A stretch of DNA of 64,000 bases from positions 1-64,000 of the forward strand of contig CACWPL010000007.1 in the NCBI GenBank assembly GCA_902762785.1, written 5' to 3'. Made by a program: the position numbers and the translations under genes. How positions within the stretch are numbered: position 1 is the stretch's first letter; each line of letters starts with the position of its first letter. Below are positions 42,994 through 60,489 of the stretch, piece after piece. This DNA is from an uncultured Ruminococcus sp. GTDB lineage: Bacteria > Bacillota > Clostridia > Oscillospirales > Ruminococcaceae. The notes beneath the pieces are model-generated. The model was given only the letters and a program-made list of their open reading frames with translations. It did no database searches and was not told the origin of the DNA.

Positions 42994-44978
42994 ATGAGAA
43001 AACACAGGAACATCGCGCTTTTGACGGCGCTGCTCTGCCTGACGTCCGCCGCCCTGACGGCCTGCGGAAGCAAGGAGAGCTACGAGACGAATGGAGACTA
43101 TCGTGTGAAGTCGGATATGGCGCTCCAGGATGGCGGCCTCTCCTATGAGATGGGCGCGGCGGAGATGTACGTGCCGGAGATGGAGCACGGCGAGACCTAT
43201 GCGCCTGTCACCGAGAGCGGCTTCATCCTCACCGCCGACCAGCCGCTCTCGACCTTCTCCGCCGATGTGGACACGGCCTCCTATGCGAACGTCCGCCGGA
43301 TGCTCCGCGAGGGGTCGGAGGTGCCGCACGACGCTGTCCGCATCGAGGAGATGATCAACTACTTCTCCTACGACTACCCCGCCCCCACGGACGGCAACCC
43401 CCTCTCCGTGACCACCGAGCTGTATGACTGCCCGTGGAACGAGGACAATGCCCTCCTCCTGGTCGGTCTCCAGGCCGAGAAGATCGACCTCTCCGACCGC
43501 AAGCCAATGGATCTGGTCTTCCTGATCGACGTGAGCGGGTCGATGTATTCTGCCGATAAGCTGCCGCTCGTGCAGCGGGCGGTGTCCATGCTCGCTGAGG
43601 AGCTTGATGCGCGCGACCGCATCTCCATCGTGACCTATGCCGGGTCGGACAGCGTGGTGCTCGAGGGCGTCCCCGGCGACCAGACCGCTGCCATCTCCGA
43701 CGCGATCTACAGCCTGACCGCCTCCGGCTCGACCAATGGTGAGCAGGGCATCCAACGTGCCTATGAGATCGCAGAGGCCAACTATATCGAGGGCGGCATC
43801 GACCGAGTCATCCTCATGACGGACGGCGACCTCAATGTCGGCATCTCCGACCCGGACGCGCTGACCAAGCTCGTGGAGGAGAAGCGCGAGAGCGGCGTTT
43901 CCCTGTCCGTCCTCGGCTTCGGCACGGGCAACATCCGCGATGACAACATGGAGGCCCTCGCCGACCACGGCAACGGCAATTATGCCTACATCGACACCCC
44001 GCTCGAGGCGCGGAAGGTCCTCGTGCAGGAGATGGGCGGCACGCTCTACACGGTCGCCAAGGACGTCAAGCTCCAGATGGCGTTCGACCCGGACTATGTT
44101 GAGGGCTATCGCCTGATCGGCTACGAGAATCGGCTCCTCGAGGCAGAGGACTTTGAGAACGACGCGGTCGATGCGGGGGAGATCGGCTCCGGCCATTCCG
44201 TCACTGCGCTCTATGAGCTGGTGATGGATAAGACGGCGGCCGATGATGAAGGCGCGTCCTTCGCCAAGGTCTCGATGCGCTGGAAGGCGCCCGATGCCGA
44301 TACGAGCGAGCTCTATGAGCAGGACGTGTTCGCGAATTTCCCCGAAAAGATGCCGAAAAACCTCGCTTTCGCCGCGGCCGTGGCGGAGTTCGGGATGCTC
44401 ACCGGCCACCGCACGCCCTATGGCGCATGCTATGACCAGATCAAGTCCCTCCTTGCCCAGACCGACCTCCAGGATGCCTACCGGCAGGAGTTCGCAGAGC
44501 TCGTGGACCATCTGAAGGACGACCGCTACGCTCCGATCGAGGTGCCCGATCTGATCTCCCACGCCCCGGCCGATGGGGAGACTACGGATGCCGATCAGTC
44601 CGTGGCCAGGGTGCAGGCGATCATGCAGGGCAAGACGATCACGCTCCCGGATCCCGACCGCCTGGTCACGGTCACGGAGGCAGAGCTGGATCTCTCCGCC
44701 CCGATCGACTACTCTGCCGCGCTCTTCGAGCAGGAGATCCAGGACGCCGGGGAGAACGACCTTTGCGTTTGCCTTGCCTATGGCAGCGCAGGCAAGCCGC
44801 TCTATTTCCACGGTGAGCAGGAGCCGACCGCTGTCCAGGCCATCTACCTGCTCTTCGATGGGGCACATGACTGGCTCATCCTCGAGGTCGACGACGAGCT
44901 CTCGGCCTACGAGCTGCCCGACCCGATCTACCGCGAGCTGAAGGACCAGTGGACGCAGATCATGTACGGTGCCGAGGA

Positions 44979-44982
<4 letters not shown>
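42994..44982 (+). CDS. vWA-domain lipoprotein, YfbK-like
   Basis: 662 residues from ATG 42994 behind AAGGAGG. Lipoprotein signal with Cys24 in LTAC. Order of parts: vWA_N segment (FSADVDTASYANVRRMLREG ... RIEEMINYFSYDYP), a vWA domain with an intact MIDAS motif DVSGSM, a C-terminal DUF3520 domain (RLIGYENRLLEAEDFENDAVDAGEIGSGHSVTALYEL), then a unique 150-residue tail not typical of YfbK. It is anchored outside and probably binds protein ligands in a metal-dependent way. Third gene of the sigma operon. Confidence 0.88.
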
Positions 44983-48532
<3,550 letters not shown>

Positions 48533-48544
48533 TCCGCATAAGAC

Positions 48545-48576
48545 CGGCCATCCTCCGCGATGAGGATGGCCGTTTT
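48545..48576 (+). terminator. Terminator of pyrG-dapL
   Basis: CGGCCATCCTC/GAGGATGGCCG stem with a six-base loop, then TTTT. A second stem (GCCCCTCTC/GAGAGGGGC) at about 48594-48622 lies between it and purF and may end the convergent purF operon. Confidence 0.82.
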
Positions 48577-48628
48577 ATGATACTTCGATACTGCGCCCCT
48601 CTCACCAGGCGGGCGAGAGGGGCCGGTA

Positions 48629-50047
48629 TCATTTGATCTTTTGGTCGAAGATGCTCTTCTGCCGCGCGCCGGAGACGTCCACGGGGTAGTCGCCGGTGAA
48701 GCATCCCTTGCAGAAGCCGTCCGTCCGCCCGATGAGCGCGCCGAGCGACTCGACGGGGAGATAGGCGAGGCTGTCCGCGCCGATGTATGCGGCGATGGCG
48801 TCGGCATCGTGGTAGCGGTCGGCGATGAGGGTCGTCTCGGAGGCGATGTCCGTGCCGAAATAGCACCCGTGCAGGAAGGGCGGCGAGGAGATGCGGACAT
48901 GCACCTCGGCCGCGCCCGCGTCACGCAGGAGCCGGATGATCTTGGTGATCGTGGTGCCGCGGACGATGCTGTCGTCGATCATGACGACCCGCTTGCCCTC
49001 GACCGTCTCCCGGATGACGTTCAGCTTGATCCTCACGGCGTTCTCGCGCATGGACTGCTCCGGCTGGATGAAGCTCCGGCCGATGTATTTATTCTTGATG
49101 AAGCCGATGCCATAGGGGATGCCGCTTTCCTGCGCGTAGCCGAGGGCGGCGTCGAGCCCGGAATCCGGGACACCGATGACCACATCGGCATCGACCGGGG
49201 CGTGCTGTGCGAGGAGATGCCCCGCGCACATCCTGGCATGATGCACCGATACGCCCCCGATCACGGAGTCCGGCCGTGCGAAGTAGATGTATTCGAAGAT
49301 ACAGAAGCTCGTGGGACATTTGCCGCAGTGCGTGCGAACGGCGCGTACCCCCTCGCTGCTGACGATGACGATCTCGCCCGGGTCGATGTCCCGCACGAAC
49401 GACGCCCCGACCGCATCGAGCGCACAGCTCTCCGAGGCGATGACATGGGCGCCGTCCGCCATCTGCCCGAGGCAGAGGGGACGGAAGCCGTTCGGGTCGC
49501 GGAAGGCGATGAGCTTTTGCGCCGTCATGACGATGCACGAGAACGCCCCGCAGAGCTGCCCCATCGCCTGCTCGACGGCCGCCTCGGTCGAGCCGCAGGT
49601 GAGCCGGTGCCGGACGATCTCATAGGCGATGGCCTCCGTGTCGGACGTGCCGTGGAAGATGGCGCCGGACAGCTCGAAGCTCCGGCGCAGAGCGGCTGCG
49701 TTGGTCAGGTCCCCGTTGTGGACGAGGGCGAGATTGCCCTTGACATGGCGGATGACGAGCGGCTGGATGTTGCTGCGCTCATGGCCGCCGGTCGTGGCAT
49801 ACCGCACATGCCCGACCGCCATCTGACCGCTGCCCAGCTTTTGCAGCGTCTCCTGCGTGAACACCTCGGAGACCAGTCCGTCCGCGCGGTGCTGCGTCAT
49901 CACGCCGCCGTCGCAGACCGCGATGCCGCAGCTCTCCTGCCCGCGGTGCTGGAGCGCGTAAAGTCCCAGATAGGTGCTCCCTGCCACGTTCATCGTTTGC
50001 GGTGCGAAGATGCCGAACACGCCGCACTCTTCATGAAGTCCTGCCAA
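48629..50047 (-). CDS. purF: Amidophosphoribosyltransferase
   Basis: 472 residues. A seven-residue propeptide precedes the nucleophile Cys8 (HEECGVFG). Glutaminase motifs QHRGQESCG and RYATTGG, PRPP motif VVMIDDSIVRGTT, and cysteines (CGKCPTSFC, FCKGC) that fit the iron-sulfur cluster of the Bacillus-type enzyme. First committed step of purine synthesis, using glutamine. Here it is the last gene of the gltB operon, 41 bases after the ANTAR gene, and not in a pur cluster. Confidence 0.95.
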   Translation of the reverse strand: MAGLHEECGVFGIFAPQTMNVAGSTYLGLYALQHRGQESCGIAVCDGGVMTQHRADGLVSEVFTQETLQKLGSGQMAVGHVRYATTGGHERSNIQPLVIRHVKGNLALVHNGDLTNAAALRRSFELSGAIFHGTSDTEAIAYEIVRHRLTCGSTEAAVEQAMGQLCGAFSCIVMTAQKLIAFRDPNGFRPLCLGQMADGAHVIASESCALDAVGASFVRDIDPGEIVIVSSEGVRAVRTHCGKCPTSFCIFEYIYFARPDSVIGGVSVHHARMCAGHLLAQHAPVDADVVIGVPDSGLDAALGYAQESGIPYGIGFIKNKYIGRSFIQPEQSMRENAVRIKLNVIRETVEGKRVVMIDDSIVRGTTITKIIRLLRDAGAAEVHVRISSPPFLHGCYFGTDIASETTLIADRYHDADAIAAYIGADSLAYLPVESLGALIGRTDGFCKGCFTGDYPVDVSGARQKSIFDQKIK

Positions 50048-50088
50048 ATGATCGCCCTCTCTCGTCGTTCTGTGATAGGATCCATGCG

Positions 50089-50670
50089 TTACAGGTAACG
50101 CTCATTGATCCGGTCGATGATGTCCATGGCGGCCAGCGGCTTGCGCTTGCGCTTGTCCATCGCGTATTTTTCCAGGTAGGCATGCGCCTGCGCCTCGGTC
50201 ATGCCCTCGTACTGCATCATGAGGAACTTGGCGCGGTCGATCGTGCGGACGTCGCGCAGCTTTTGGGAGAGGCGCTCGTTCTCCTCGACGATCGTCCGTG
50301 CGCGCTGCATGACGATGTCCACGGTCTGCACCATGCGGTACAGCGTCTGCTTGTCGAGCGGCCGCGAGAGCACGATCACCTGATGCCGCTCCGAGAGCCA
50401 TGTGAGCTGCGCCGCCTCCTCCTGTCCGAGGATCAGGATGCAGTTGCTGTTCGTGTGCTGTGTCACATAGCACGCAAGATCGGTCCCGTTCTCGTCGATC
50501 AGCGGCCCGTGGATGATGACCAGCTCGGTGTGACGGTCATTCTCGAGCGCCGACCTTGCCTGATAGGCCGAGGGCAGTGTCGTGACCTTGTACGGGAAAG
50601 ATGCCTTCAGGAATCCTTCGAGCGATGCCGCAGCGCCGTTGCTGCCTGACAGGATCATGATCTGCTCCAT
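50089..50670 (-). CDS. ANTAR-domain RNA-binding antiterminator with degenerate receiver
   Basis: 193 residues. Residues 1-115 look like a response-regulator receiver, but the phospho-acceptor Asp position reads LVIIHGPLIDE, i.e. not an Asp, so it is probably not phosphorylated. A coiled-coil linker (EENERLSQKLRD) leads to the ANTAR domain at about 140-193 (RTIDRAKFLMMQYEGMTEAQAHAYLEKYAMDKRKRKPLAAMDII). ANTAR proteins bind short hairpins with six-base loops and prevent termination. Matching hairpins occur in the leaders of pyrG, gltB, glnA and amt. Start behind AAGGAGG; lies between the glutamine-synthetase-like gene and purF. Confidence 0.9.
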   Translation of the reverse strand: MEQIMILSGSNGAAASLEGFLKASFPYKVTTLPSAYQARSALENDRHTELVIIHGPLIDENGTDLACYVTQHTNSNCILILGQEEAAQLTWLSERHQVIVLSRPLDKQTLYRMVQTVDIVMQRARTIVEENERLSQKLRDVRTIDRAKFLMMQYEGMTEAQAHAYLEKYAMDKRKRKPLAAMDIIDRINERYL

Positions 50671-50700
50671 AGCATGCCTCCTTGCTGCGTCGGTGTTCGG

Positions 50701-51918
50701 TCATGTCGTCTCATGCTGCTCCCATGCCGTGCGGCGGCGTGCGAGGAGGCTGTCTAGGACTGCCGGCGGGACGTGCGCAGCCAGGAACGCCGACTGCGCC
50801 GCACAGTCGACAGCCTCGCCCAGGTCATGGGGGAGCGTCTCGGTGCCGGACTTCTCAGGCGGCAGCGGCAGTGCCTCCTCGATGCCCTCGAGCGCCGCCG
50901 CGATCATCAGGCCGAATACATAGTACGGGTCGCAGACACAGTCCGCCGCGCGGAGGGTGAGGCCCTCCTCGGCAGGGTCGTCGTAAAGACGGAAGAGCTG
51001 CTCCTCCTCCCGCAGTGACCATGTCACCGTGCGCGGGACGGAGAAAGCGCCGAGCCGCGCATACGAGCTGACGGCCGTGTTGGTGAACAGCGTCATCTCG
51101 CGGATGCGGCGCATGAGTCCGGCTGCGGCCTGCTGCTGGAGACGGCGGTCGATCGTCTCCTCGTCGTCACGGTAGACGGTCATGGTGATGTGCATGCCGT
51201 TCCCGAAGGTGTCCGGGAGGGGCTTGGGCCCAAAGGACGCATAGACGCCGTGGACGCTGCTGACGGAGCGGACCGCCGAGCGGAAGCTCAGGAACGCGTC
51301 CGCTGCCCGGAGCGCAGACGCAGCATCGAAGTCGATCTCATGCTGTCCCGGGGCGGCCTCATGGTGCGAGCAGACGGGATGGATCCCCATCTGCTCGAGG
51401 ACGAGGCAGACGTCTCGGCGCAGATCCTCGCCCTTATCGGCCGGTGCCGTGTCGCAGTAGCCGGCATCGTCATGCGGACGGTCGGTCGGCATCCCATTGC
51501 TGTCGAGGCGGAAGAGCATGAACTCACAGGCCGTCCCGAAGCGAAAGCGATACCCTCTGCGGACGGCGTCCTTCGTGATGCGCTTGAGGAAATAGCGGCT
51601 GTCCGCCTCGAAATGTGTCCCGTCCGCATAGCGGATGTAGCAGAACATGCGGATGACGCGCCCCTCCTGCGGGCGCCAGGGCAGGGGCGTCATGGTCTGG
51701 ATGTCCGGGAAGAGGAAGAGGTCGCGCCCCTCTGCCGCCTCCAGGCCAGCAACCTTTTTCGGCGTGATGCGCACGCCCTTGACGAAGGCATTGGCAAGTC
51801 CGGCGGCGGGGATGGAGAGATTCTTCATCTTCCCGTTGCCGTCACAGAACGTGAGCTTGACGAACTTGACATCATTGTCCTCGATGTATTGCAGGATCTC
51901 GTCTTCCGAATAGATCAT
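50701..51918 (-). CDS. Glutamine-synthetase-like protein, possibly regulatory
   Basis: 405 residues, shorter than a standard GSI. The N-terminal beta-grasp part (FCDGNGKMKNLSIPAAG) and catalytic-domain landmarks are present: GTACEFMLF, SHHEAAPGQHEIDFD, FGNGMHITMTVY. However, the NRSxxIR-type substrate loop of active GSI reads REEEQLFR, and the flanking arginines are poorly conserved. It may bind ligands without efficient catalysis and sense glutamine for the ANTAR protein encoded next. ATGA overlap with gltD, 30 bases before the ANTAR gene. The cell has a separate full type III enzyme at 58240. Confidence 0.8.
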   Translation of the reverse strand: MIYSEDEILQYIEDNDVKFVKLTFCDGNGKMKNLSIPAAGLANAFVKGVRITPKKVAGLEAAEGRDLFLFPDIQTMTPLPWRPQEGRVIRMFCYIRYADGTHFEADSRYFLKRITKDAVRRGYRFRFGTACEFMLFRLDSNGMPTDRPHDDAGYCDTAPADKGEDLRRDVCLVLEQMGIHPVCSHHEAAPGQHEIDFDAASALRAADAFLSFRSAVRSVSSVHGVYASFGPKPLPDTFGNGMHITMTVYRDDEETIDRRLQQQAAAGLMRRIREMTLFTNTAVSSYARLGAFSVPRTVTWSLREEEQLFRLYDDPAEEGLTLRAADCVCDPYYVFGLMIAAALEGIEEALPLPPEKSGTETLPHDLGEAVDCAAQSAFLAAHVPPAVLDSLLARRRTAWEQHETT

Positions 51919-53399
51919 CTCGCACCTCCCGGCAGTCCGGTGTAGCCCATCAGGAAACGGTCGACCTCCGCGGCTGCGTCCCGTCCCTCGGCGATCGCAC
52001 GCACCACGAGGGACTGCCCGATATGCATGTCACCGGCGGTAAAGACCTTGTCGGCGCTCGTCCTGTGGGCGTCCTGCGCTGTGCGGACGTTCCCGCGTTC
52101 GGTCAGCTCGGCACCGAACGCGGCGGCAAGTGTGCTGTCACACCCGACGAAGCCCGCCGCGATCAGGCAGAGCTCGCAGGGGAGCACCTCCTCGCTTCCC
52201 TCGACCTCGTGCGGACGGCGATCCTCATCGAAGGTAAGGCGGACGGTCTGGACGCCGGTGAGCTTGCCGTCCTCGTCCTTCAGGAATGCTTTGACGGTGG
52301 TGCAGTAGCGGCGGGGGTCCTCACCGAATACGGCGATCGCCTCCTCCTGGCCGTAGTCCGTCTTGCAGACGCGCGGATACTCCGGGAAGGGATTCGACTC
52401 CGCACGCGTGTCGGGGAGCTTGGGCATCATCTCGAGCTGCACGATGCTCGCGCATCCGTGGCGGATGCTCGTGCCGACACAGTCGTTGCCCGTATCGCCG
52501 CCGCCGATGACGACGACATGCTTGTCCTTCGCAGAGATGTGGTCATTTTGGTCGAGACCGCCGCCCAGGAGCGCCTTGGTGGTCGACGTCAGGAAGTCGA
52601 CCGCGAAATAGATGCCCTTTGCATCGCGCCCCTCAGCCTGGATGTCGCGCGGACGGGACGCACCGCACGCGAGGACGACGGCGTCAAAGTCTTCCAGGAT
52701 CGTCTCGGCCGATACGTCCTGTCCGACGGCCGTCCGGAGCCGGAACGTCACGCCCTCCTGCTCCATGAGCGCCGTGCGGCGAAGGATCACGTCCTTCTCG
52801 AGCTTCATGTTCGGGATGCCGTACATCAGCAGTCCGCCCGGACGGTCGGCCTTCTCGAAGACCGTGACGTCGTGGCCGCGGTGGCAGAGCTGGTCGGCGC
52901 AGGCGAGTCCCGCAGGGCCGGAGCCGATGACGGCCACGCGCTTGCCGCTCCTGACGGCCGCGATCTGCGGCTGCATGAGGCCGTTCGCCCAGGCGTGCTC
53001 GATCAGCTCGTATTCATTGTCACGGACGGTCACGGGATCGCCGTGGACGCCGCAGATGCAGGCCTTCTCACAGAGCGCCGGGCAGACGCGCGAGGTGAAC
53101 TCCGGGAAGCTGTTCGTCAGGAGCAGACGCGCGACGGCCTGCGATTCGTAGCCGTTCCAGAGCAGGTCGTTCCACTCCGGGATCAGGTTGTGGAGCGGAC
53201 ATCCGGAGATCATGCCGCAGAGCATCTGCCCGTTCTGGCAGAAGGGCACGCCGCAGTCCATGCAGCGCCCCGCCTGCTCCTGCCGCACGTCATGCGGCAG
53301 GGGCTTGTGGAACGGCTCGTAGCTTTGGATACGCTCCAGCGGCGGGACGGTCGTGTTCTCCGTGCGTGCATAGTCGAGGAAACCAGTCGCCTTTCCCAT
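51915..53399 (-). CDS. gltD: Glutamate synthase small subunit
   Basis: 494 residues. N-terminal iron-sulfur cysteines (CMDCGVPFCQ ... CGMISGCPLHNLIPEWNDLL), FAD motif VAVIGSGPAGLACADQL and NADPH motif VVVIGGGDTGNDCVG, the standard GltD plan. Feeds electrons from NADPH to GltB. Two bases behind gltB and overlapping the glutamine-synthetase-like gene. Confidence 0.96.
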   Translation of the reverse strand: MGKATGFLDYARTENTTVPPLERIQSYEPFHKPLPHDVRQEQAGRCMDCGVPFCQNGQMLCGMISGCPLHNLIPEWNDLLWNGYESQAVARLLLTNSFPEFTSRVCPALCEKACICGVHGDPVTVRDNEYELIEHAWANGLMQPQIAAVRSGKRVAVIGSGPAGLACADQLCHRGHDVTVFEKADRPGGLLMYGIPNMKLEKDVILRRTALMEQEGVTFRLRTAVGQDVSAETILEDFDAVVLACGASRPRDIQAEGRDAKGIYFAVDFLTSTTKALLGGGLDQNDHISAKDKHVVVIGGGDTGNDCVGTSIRHGCASIVQLEMMPKLPDTRAESNPFPEYPRVCKTDYGQEEAIAVFGEDPRRYCTTVKAFLKDEDGKLTGVQTVRLTFDEDRRPHEVEGSEEVLPCELCLIAAGFVGCDSTLAAAFGAELTERGNVRTAQDAHRTSADKVFTAGDMHIGQSLVVRAIAEGRDAAAEVDRFLMGYTGLPGGAR

Positions 53400-53401
53400 C
53401 T

Positions 53402-57928
<4,527 letters not shown>

Positions 57929-57947
57929 CGTATCCAGTCCTTTCCGT

Positions 57948-58005
57948 AAAAAAAGAAAAAGCGCCCACGATCGGACACCTCGCCCGTTCGTGAACGCCTT
58001 TGTTC
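57948..58005 (-). promoter_or_regulatory. gltB leader attenuator with ANTAR-type hairpin
   Basis: On the minus strand GAAC-AAAGGC-GTTC (58005 to 57992) forms a 4-bp hairpin with a six-base loop just after the transcript start. GTTC is part of the terminator strand GCGTTCACGA, which pairs with TCGTGGGCGC (57961-57970 on the plus strand; ten pairs, two of them G-U) and is followed by TTTTTCTTTTTTT. The hairpin and the terminator cannot form together. Confidence 0.75.
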
Positions 58006-58013
58006 TGTATGCC

Positions 58014-58042
58014 ATTATATCACACACGCGGACACTTGTCAA
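58014..58042 (-). promoter_or_regulatory. Promoter of the gltB operon
   Basis: Minus strand TTGACA (58037-58042), 17 bases ending TGTGA, TATAAT (58014-58019). Confidence 0.88.
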
Positions 58043-58133
58043 TCCCTGACGGACAAATTTATGCAGGTGTGATAAATTTTCACGACCTTTGTTGTGCAGG
58101 ATAGACGAGGACGCCAAAGTTTCTCCAGACCCC

Positions 58134-58162
58134 TTGACAGATCGGCCGAAATGGGGTATACT
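58134..58162 (+). promoter_or_regulatory. Promoter of glnA (type III)
   Basis: TTGACA (58134-58139), 17 bases, TATACT (58157-58162). Divergent from the gltB promoter, with about 90 bases between the two. Confidence 0.85.
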
Positions 58163-58173
58163 GGGAGCGTAAA

Positions 58174-58217
58174 CAGCAAGGGAGCTGTGGAGCGAGATGT
58201 TCCACAGCTCCCTTTCT
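58174..58217 (+). promoter_or_regulatory. glnA leader attenuator with ANTAR-type hairpin
   Basis: CAGC (58174-58177), loop AAGGGA (58178-58183), GCTG (58184-58187). GCTG also belongs to the terminator strand AGGGAGCTGTGGA (58179-58191), which pairs with TCCACAGCTCCCT (58201-58213) and ends in TTTCT. The T run is short, so the terminator may be leaky. Confidence 0.68.
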
Positions 58218-58239
58218 GCATCTCAAAGGAGGTATTCAT

Positions 58240-60330
58240 ATGGAAAAGGTCACGGAAATTTTCGGCTCGATGGTGTTCGATGACAGACAGATGAAGGCGC
58301 GGCTCTCCGATAAGGTATATAAGAGCCTCAAGCGTACCATCGACAGAGGGACGAAGCTCGACGGCTCGGTCGCTGATGCGGTCGCCGCTGCGATGAAGGA
58401 TTGGGCACTGGAGAAGGGCGCCACTCATTATACCCACTGGTTCCAGCCGGAGACCGGCCTGACCGCCGAGAAGCACGACAGCTTCATCAGCCCCGCCCCG
58501 GACGGACGCGTCATCATGGAGTTCTCCGGCAAGGAGTTGGTCAAGGGCGAGCCGGATGCCTCCTCGTTCCCGTCGGGCGGTCTGCGTGCGACGTTCGAGG
58601 CAAGAGGCTACACGGCATGGGACCCGACCTCCTATGCGTTCATCAAGGACGGCACGCTCTACATCCCGACTGCGTTCTGCTCCTATACGGGCGAGGCGCT
58701 CGACAAGAAGGTGCCGTTGCTGCGCTCGATGGAGGCCATCAACAAGCAGGCGCTGCGCATCCTGAAGCTCTTCGGCAATGACAAGGTCCGCAGCGTGCGC
58801 ACGTCGGTCGGGCCGGAGCAGGAGTATTTCCTGGTCGACCGTGAGATGTGGAAGCAGCGCAAGGATCTGGTCATGACCGGCCGCACGCTCTTCGGTGCGA
58901 TGCCGCCCAAGGGGCAGGAGATGGACGATCACTACTTCGGCTCGATCAAGCCCCGCGTGGCAGAGTACATGGCCGACCTTGACCGCGAGCTGTGGAAGCT
59001 CGGCATCTACGCGAAGACCAAGCACAATGAGGTCGCGCCTGCACAGCACGAGCTCGCGCCCATCTACGACACGACCAACATCGCCGCCGACCACAACCAG
59101 CTCACCATGGAGATCATGCAGAAGGTGGCGCAGCGTCACGGTCTGGTGTGCCTGCTGCATGAGAAGCCCTTCGCCGGTGTGAACGGCTCCGGCAAGCACA
59201 ACAACTGGTCGATCTCGACGGATCTCGGCGAGAACCTGCTCTCGCCCGGTGAGACCCCGCAGGAGAACGCGCAGTTCCTGCTGTTCCTGACGGCCGTCAT
59301 CAAGGCAGTGGACGACTACCAGGATCTGCTGCGCCTGTCCGTGGCGACGGCCGGCAACGACCATCGTCTCGGCGCGAACGAGGCACCGCCCGCCGTCATC
59401 TCCATCTTCCTTGGTGACGAGCTGACCGCGATCCTCGAGGCGCTCGAGCAGGACGTCCCCTACGGCGGCACGAAGAAGGAGAAGATGCAGCTCGGTGCCG
59501 ATGTCCTGCCGAAGTTCAGCAAGGACACCACCGACCGCAACCGCACCTCGCCCTTCGCCTTCACCGGCAACAAGTTCGAGTTCCGTATGCTCGGCTCGTC
59601 GAACTCCATCTCCTGCGCGAACATCCATCTGAACGCGGCTGTCGCGGAGGTCCTGCGTCAGTTCGCGGACGAGCTCGAGGGCGCAGCGGACTTCCACAAG
59701 GCGCTGCACGACCTGATCCGCCGCACCGTCCGCGACCACAAGCGCATCATCTTCAACGGCAACGGCTACGATGACGCATGGCTCGCCGAGGCAGAGAAGC
59801 GCGGTCTGCTGAATCTCCGCACGACGGCCGACGCTATGCCGCATCTGTGCGATGAGAAGAATGTCAAGATGCTCACGGCGCACGGCATCTTCACCGAGCC
59901 GGAGCTGTATTCCCGCCGCGACATCATGCTCGAGAACTACGTCAAGACCGTCAGCATCGAGGCGAAGACGATGGTCGACATGGCCGACAAGGAGATCATC
60001 CCGGCCGTCATCGGCTTCACCGCGGATACTGCGGCGGCGGCGGCCTCGAAGCGTGCGGTCGTGCCGGATGCGGCTTGTGCCCGCGAGGCACGCGTCGTCT
60101 CCGCGCTCTCCGCGCTCACGGACGAGATGGATGCCGCGACCGCCGCGCTCTCCGCAGACATCGAGACGCTCCGCGGCATGACGGACATCCTCGCCGCATC
60201 GGCCTATGTCCGCGACACGCTGCTCCCGGCGATGGCTACCCTGCGTGCCGCCGCCGACAAGGCAGAGACGCTGACCGGCGCCGCCGCCTGGCCGTTCCCG
60301 GCCTATGACGCGCTGCTGTTCGGCGTTTGA
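58240..60330 (+). CDS. glnA: Glutamine synthetase, type III
   Basis: 696 residues, the length of GSIII (GlnN). Signature [56 protein letters not shown] and [11 protein letters not shown] are intact, so it should be the working ammonium-assimilating enzyme. GSIII is common in Bacteroides, cyanobacteria and ruminal or gut Clostridia. Start behind AAAGGAGG. Preceded by an attenuator and followed by the ammonium transporter. The unusual Ala-rich C-terminal region is also normal for the family. Confidence 0.96.
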   Translation: MEKVTEIFGSMVFDDRQMKARLSDKVYKSLKRTIDRGTKLDGSVADAVAAAMKDWALEKGATHYTHWFQPETGLTAEKHDSFISPAPDGRVIMEFSGKELVKGEPDASSFPSGGLRATFEARGYTAWDPTSYAFIKDGTLYIPTAFCSYTGEALDKKVPLLRSMEAINKQALRILKLFGNDKVRSVRTSVGPEQEYFLVDREMWKQRKDLVMTGRTLFGAMPPKGQEMDDHYFGSIKPRVAEYMADLDRELWKLGIYAKTKHNEVAPAQHELAPIYDTTNIAADHNQLTMEIMQKVAQRHGLVCLLHEKPFAGVNGSGKHNNWSISTDLGENLLSPGETPQENAQFLLFLTAVIKAVDDYQDLLRLSVATAGNDHRLGANEAPPAVISIFLGDELTAILEALEQDVPYGGTKKEKMQLGADVLPKFSKDTTDRNRTSPFAFTGNKFEFRMLGSSNSISCANIHLNAAVAEVLRQFADELEGAADFHKALHDLIRRTVRDHKRIIFNGNGYDDAWLAEAEKRGLLNLRTTADAMPHLCDEKNVKMLTAHGIFTEPELYSRRDIMLENYVKTVSIEAKTMVDMADKEIIPAVIGFTADTAAAAASKRAVVPDAACAREARVVSALSALTDEMDAATAALSADIETLRGMTDILAASAYVRDTLLPAMATLRAAADKAETLTGAAAWPFPAYDALLFGV

Positions 60331-60344
60331 CGATGAAGGCTCCT

Positions 60345-60409
60345 ATCTCAATATAACGCTGTGAAGTGACGGCCGGTCCGCCGGCCGTTCGCCCCACAGC
60401 GCCTGAGAT
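60345..60409. repeat. Long nested hairpin between glnA and amt
   Basis: ATCTCA pairs with TGAGAT, CGCTGTG with CACAGCG, and ACGGCCGG with CCGGCCGT around a TCCG loop. No T run follows, so it is not a standard terminator. It may slow polymerase or protect the glnA 3' end. Confidence 0.55.
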
Positions 60410-60433
60410 GGTCTGACATACATATATATAATA

Positions 60434-60474
60434 CAGCAATGGCGCTGGGAGGATCGTTCTCTCGGCGCCTTTTT
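60434..60474 (+). promoter_or_regulatory. amt leader attenuator with ANTAR-type hairpin
   Basis: CAGC (60434-60437), loop AATGGC (60438-60443), GCTG (60444-60447). The GCTG lies in the terminator strand GGCGCTG (60441-60447), which pairs with CGGCGCC (60463-60469) and is followed by TTTTT. A TATAAT at 60427-60432 is too close to be the promoter of this leader, so the start must be upstream, perhaps readthrough from glnA. Confidence 0.65.
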
Positions 60475-60489
60475 GAAAGGATGAGATCT

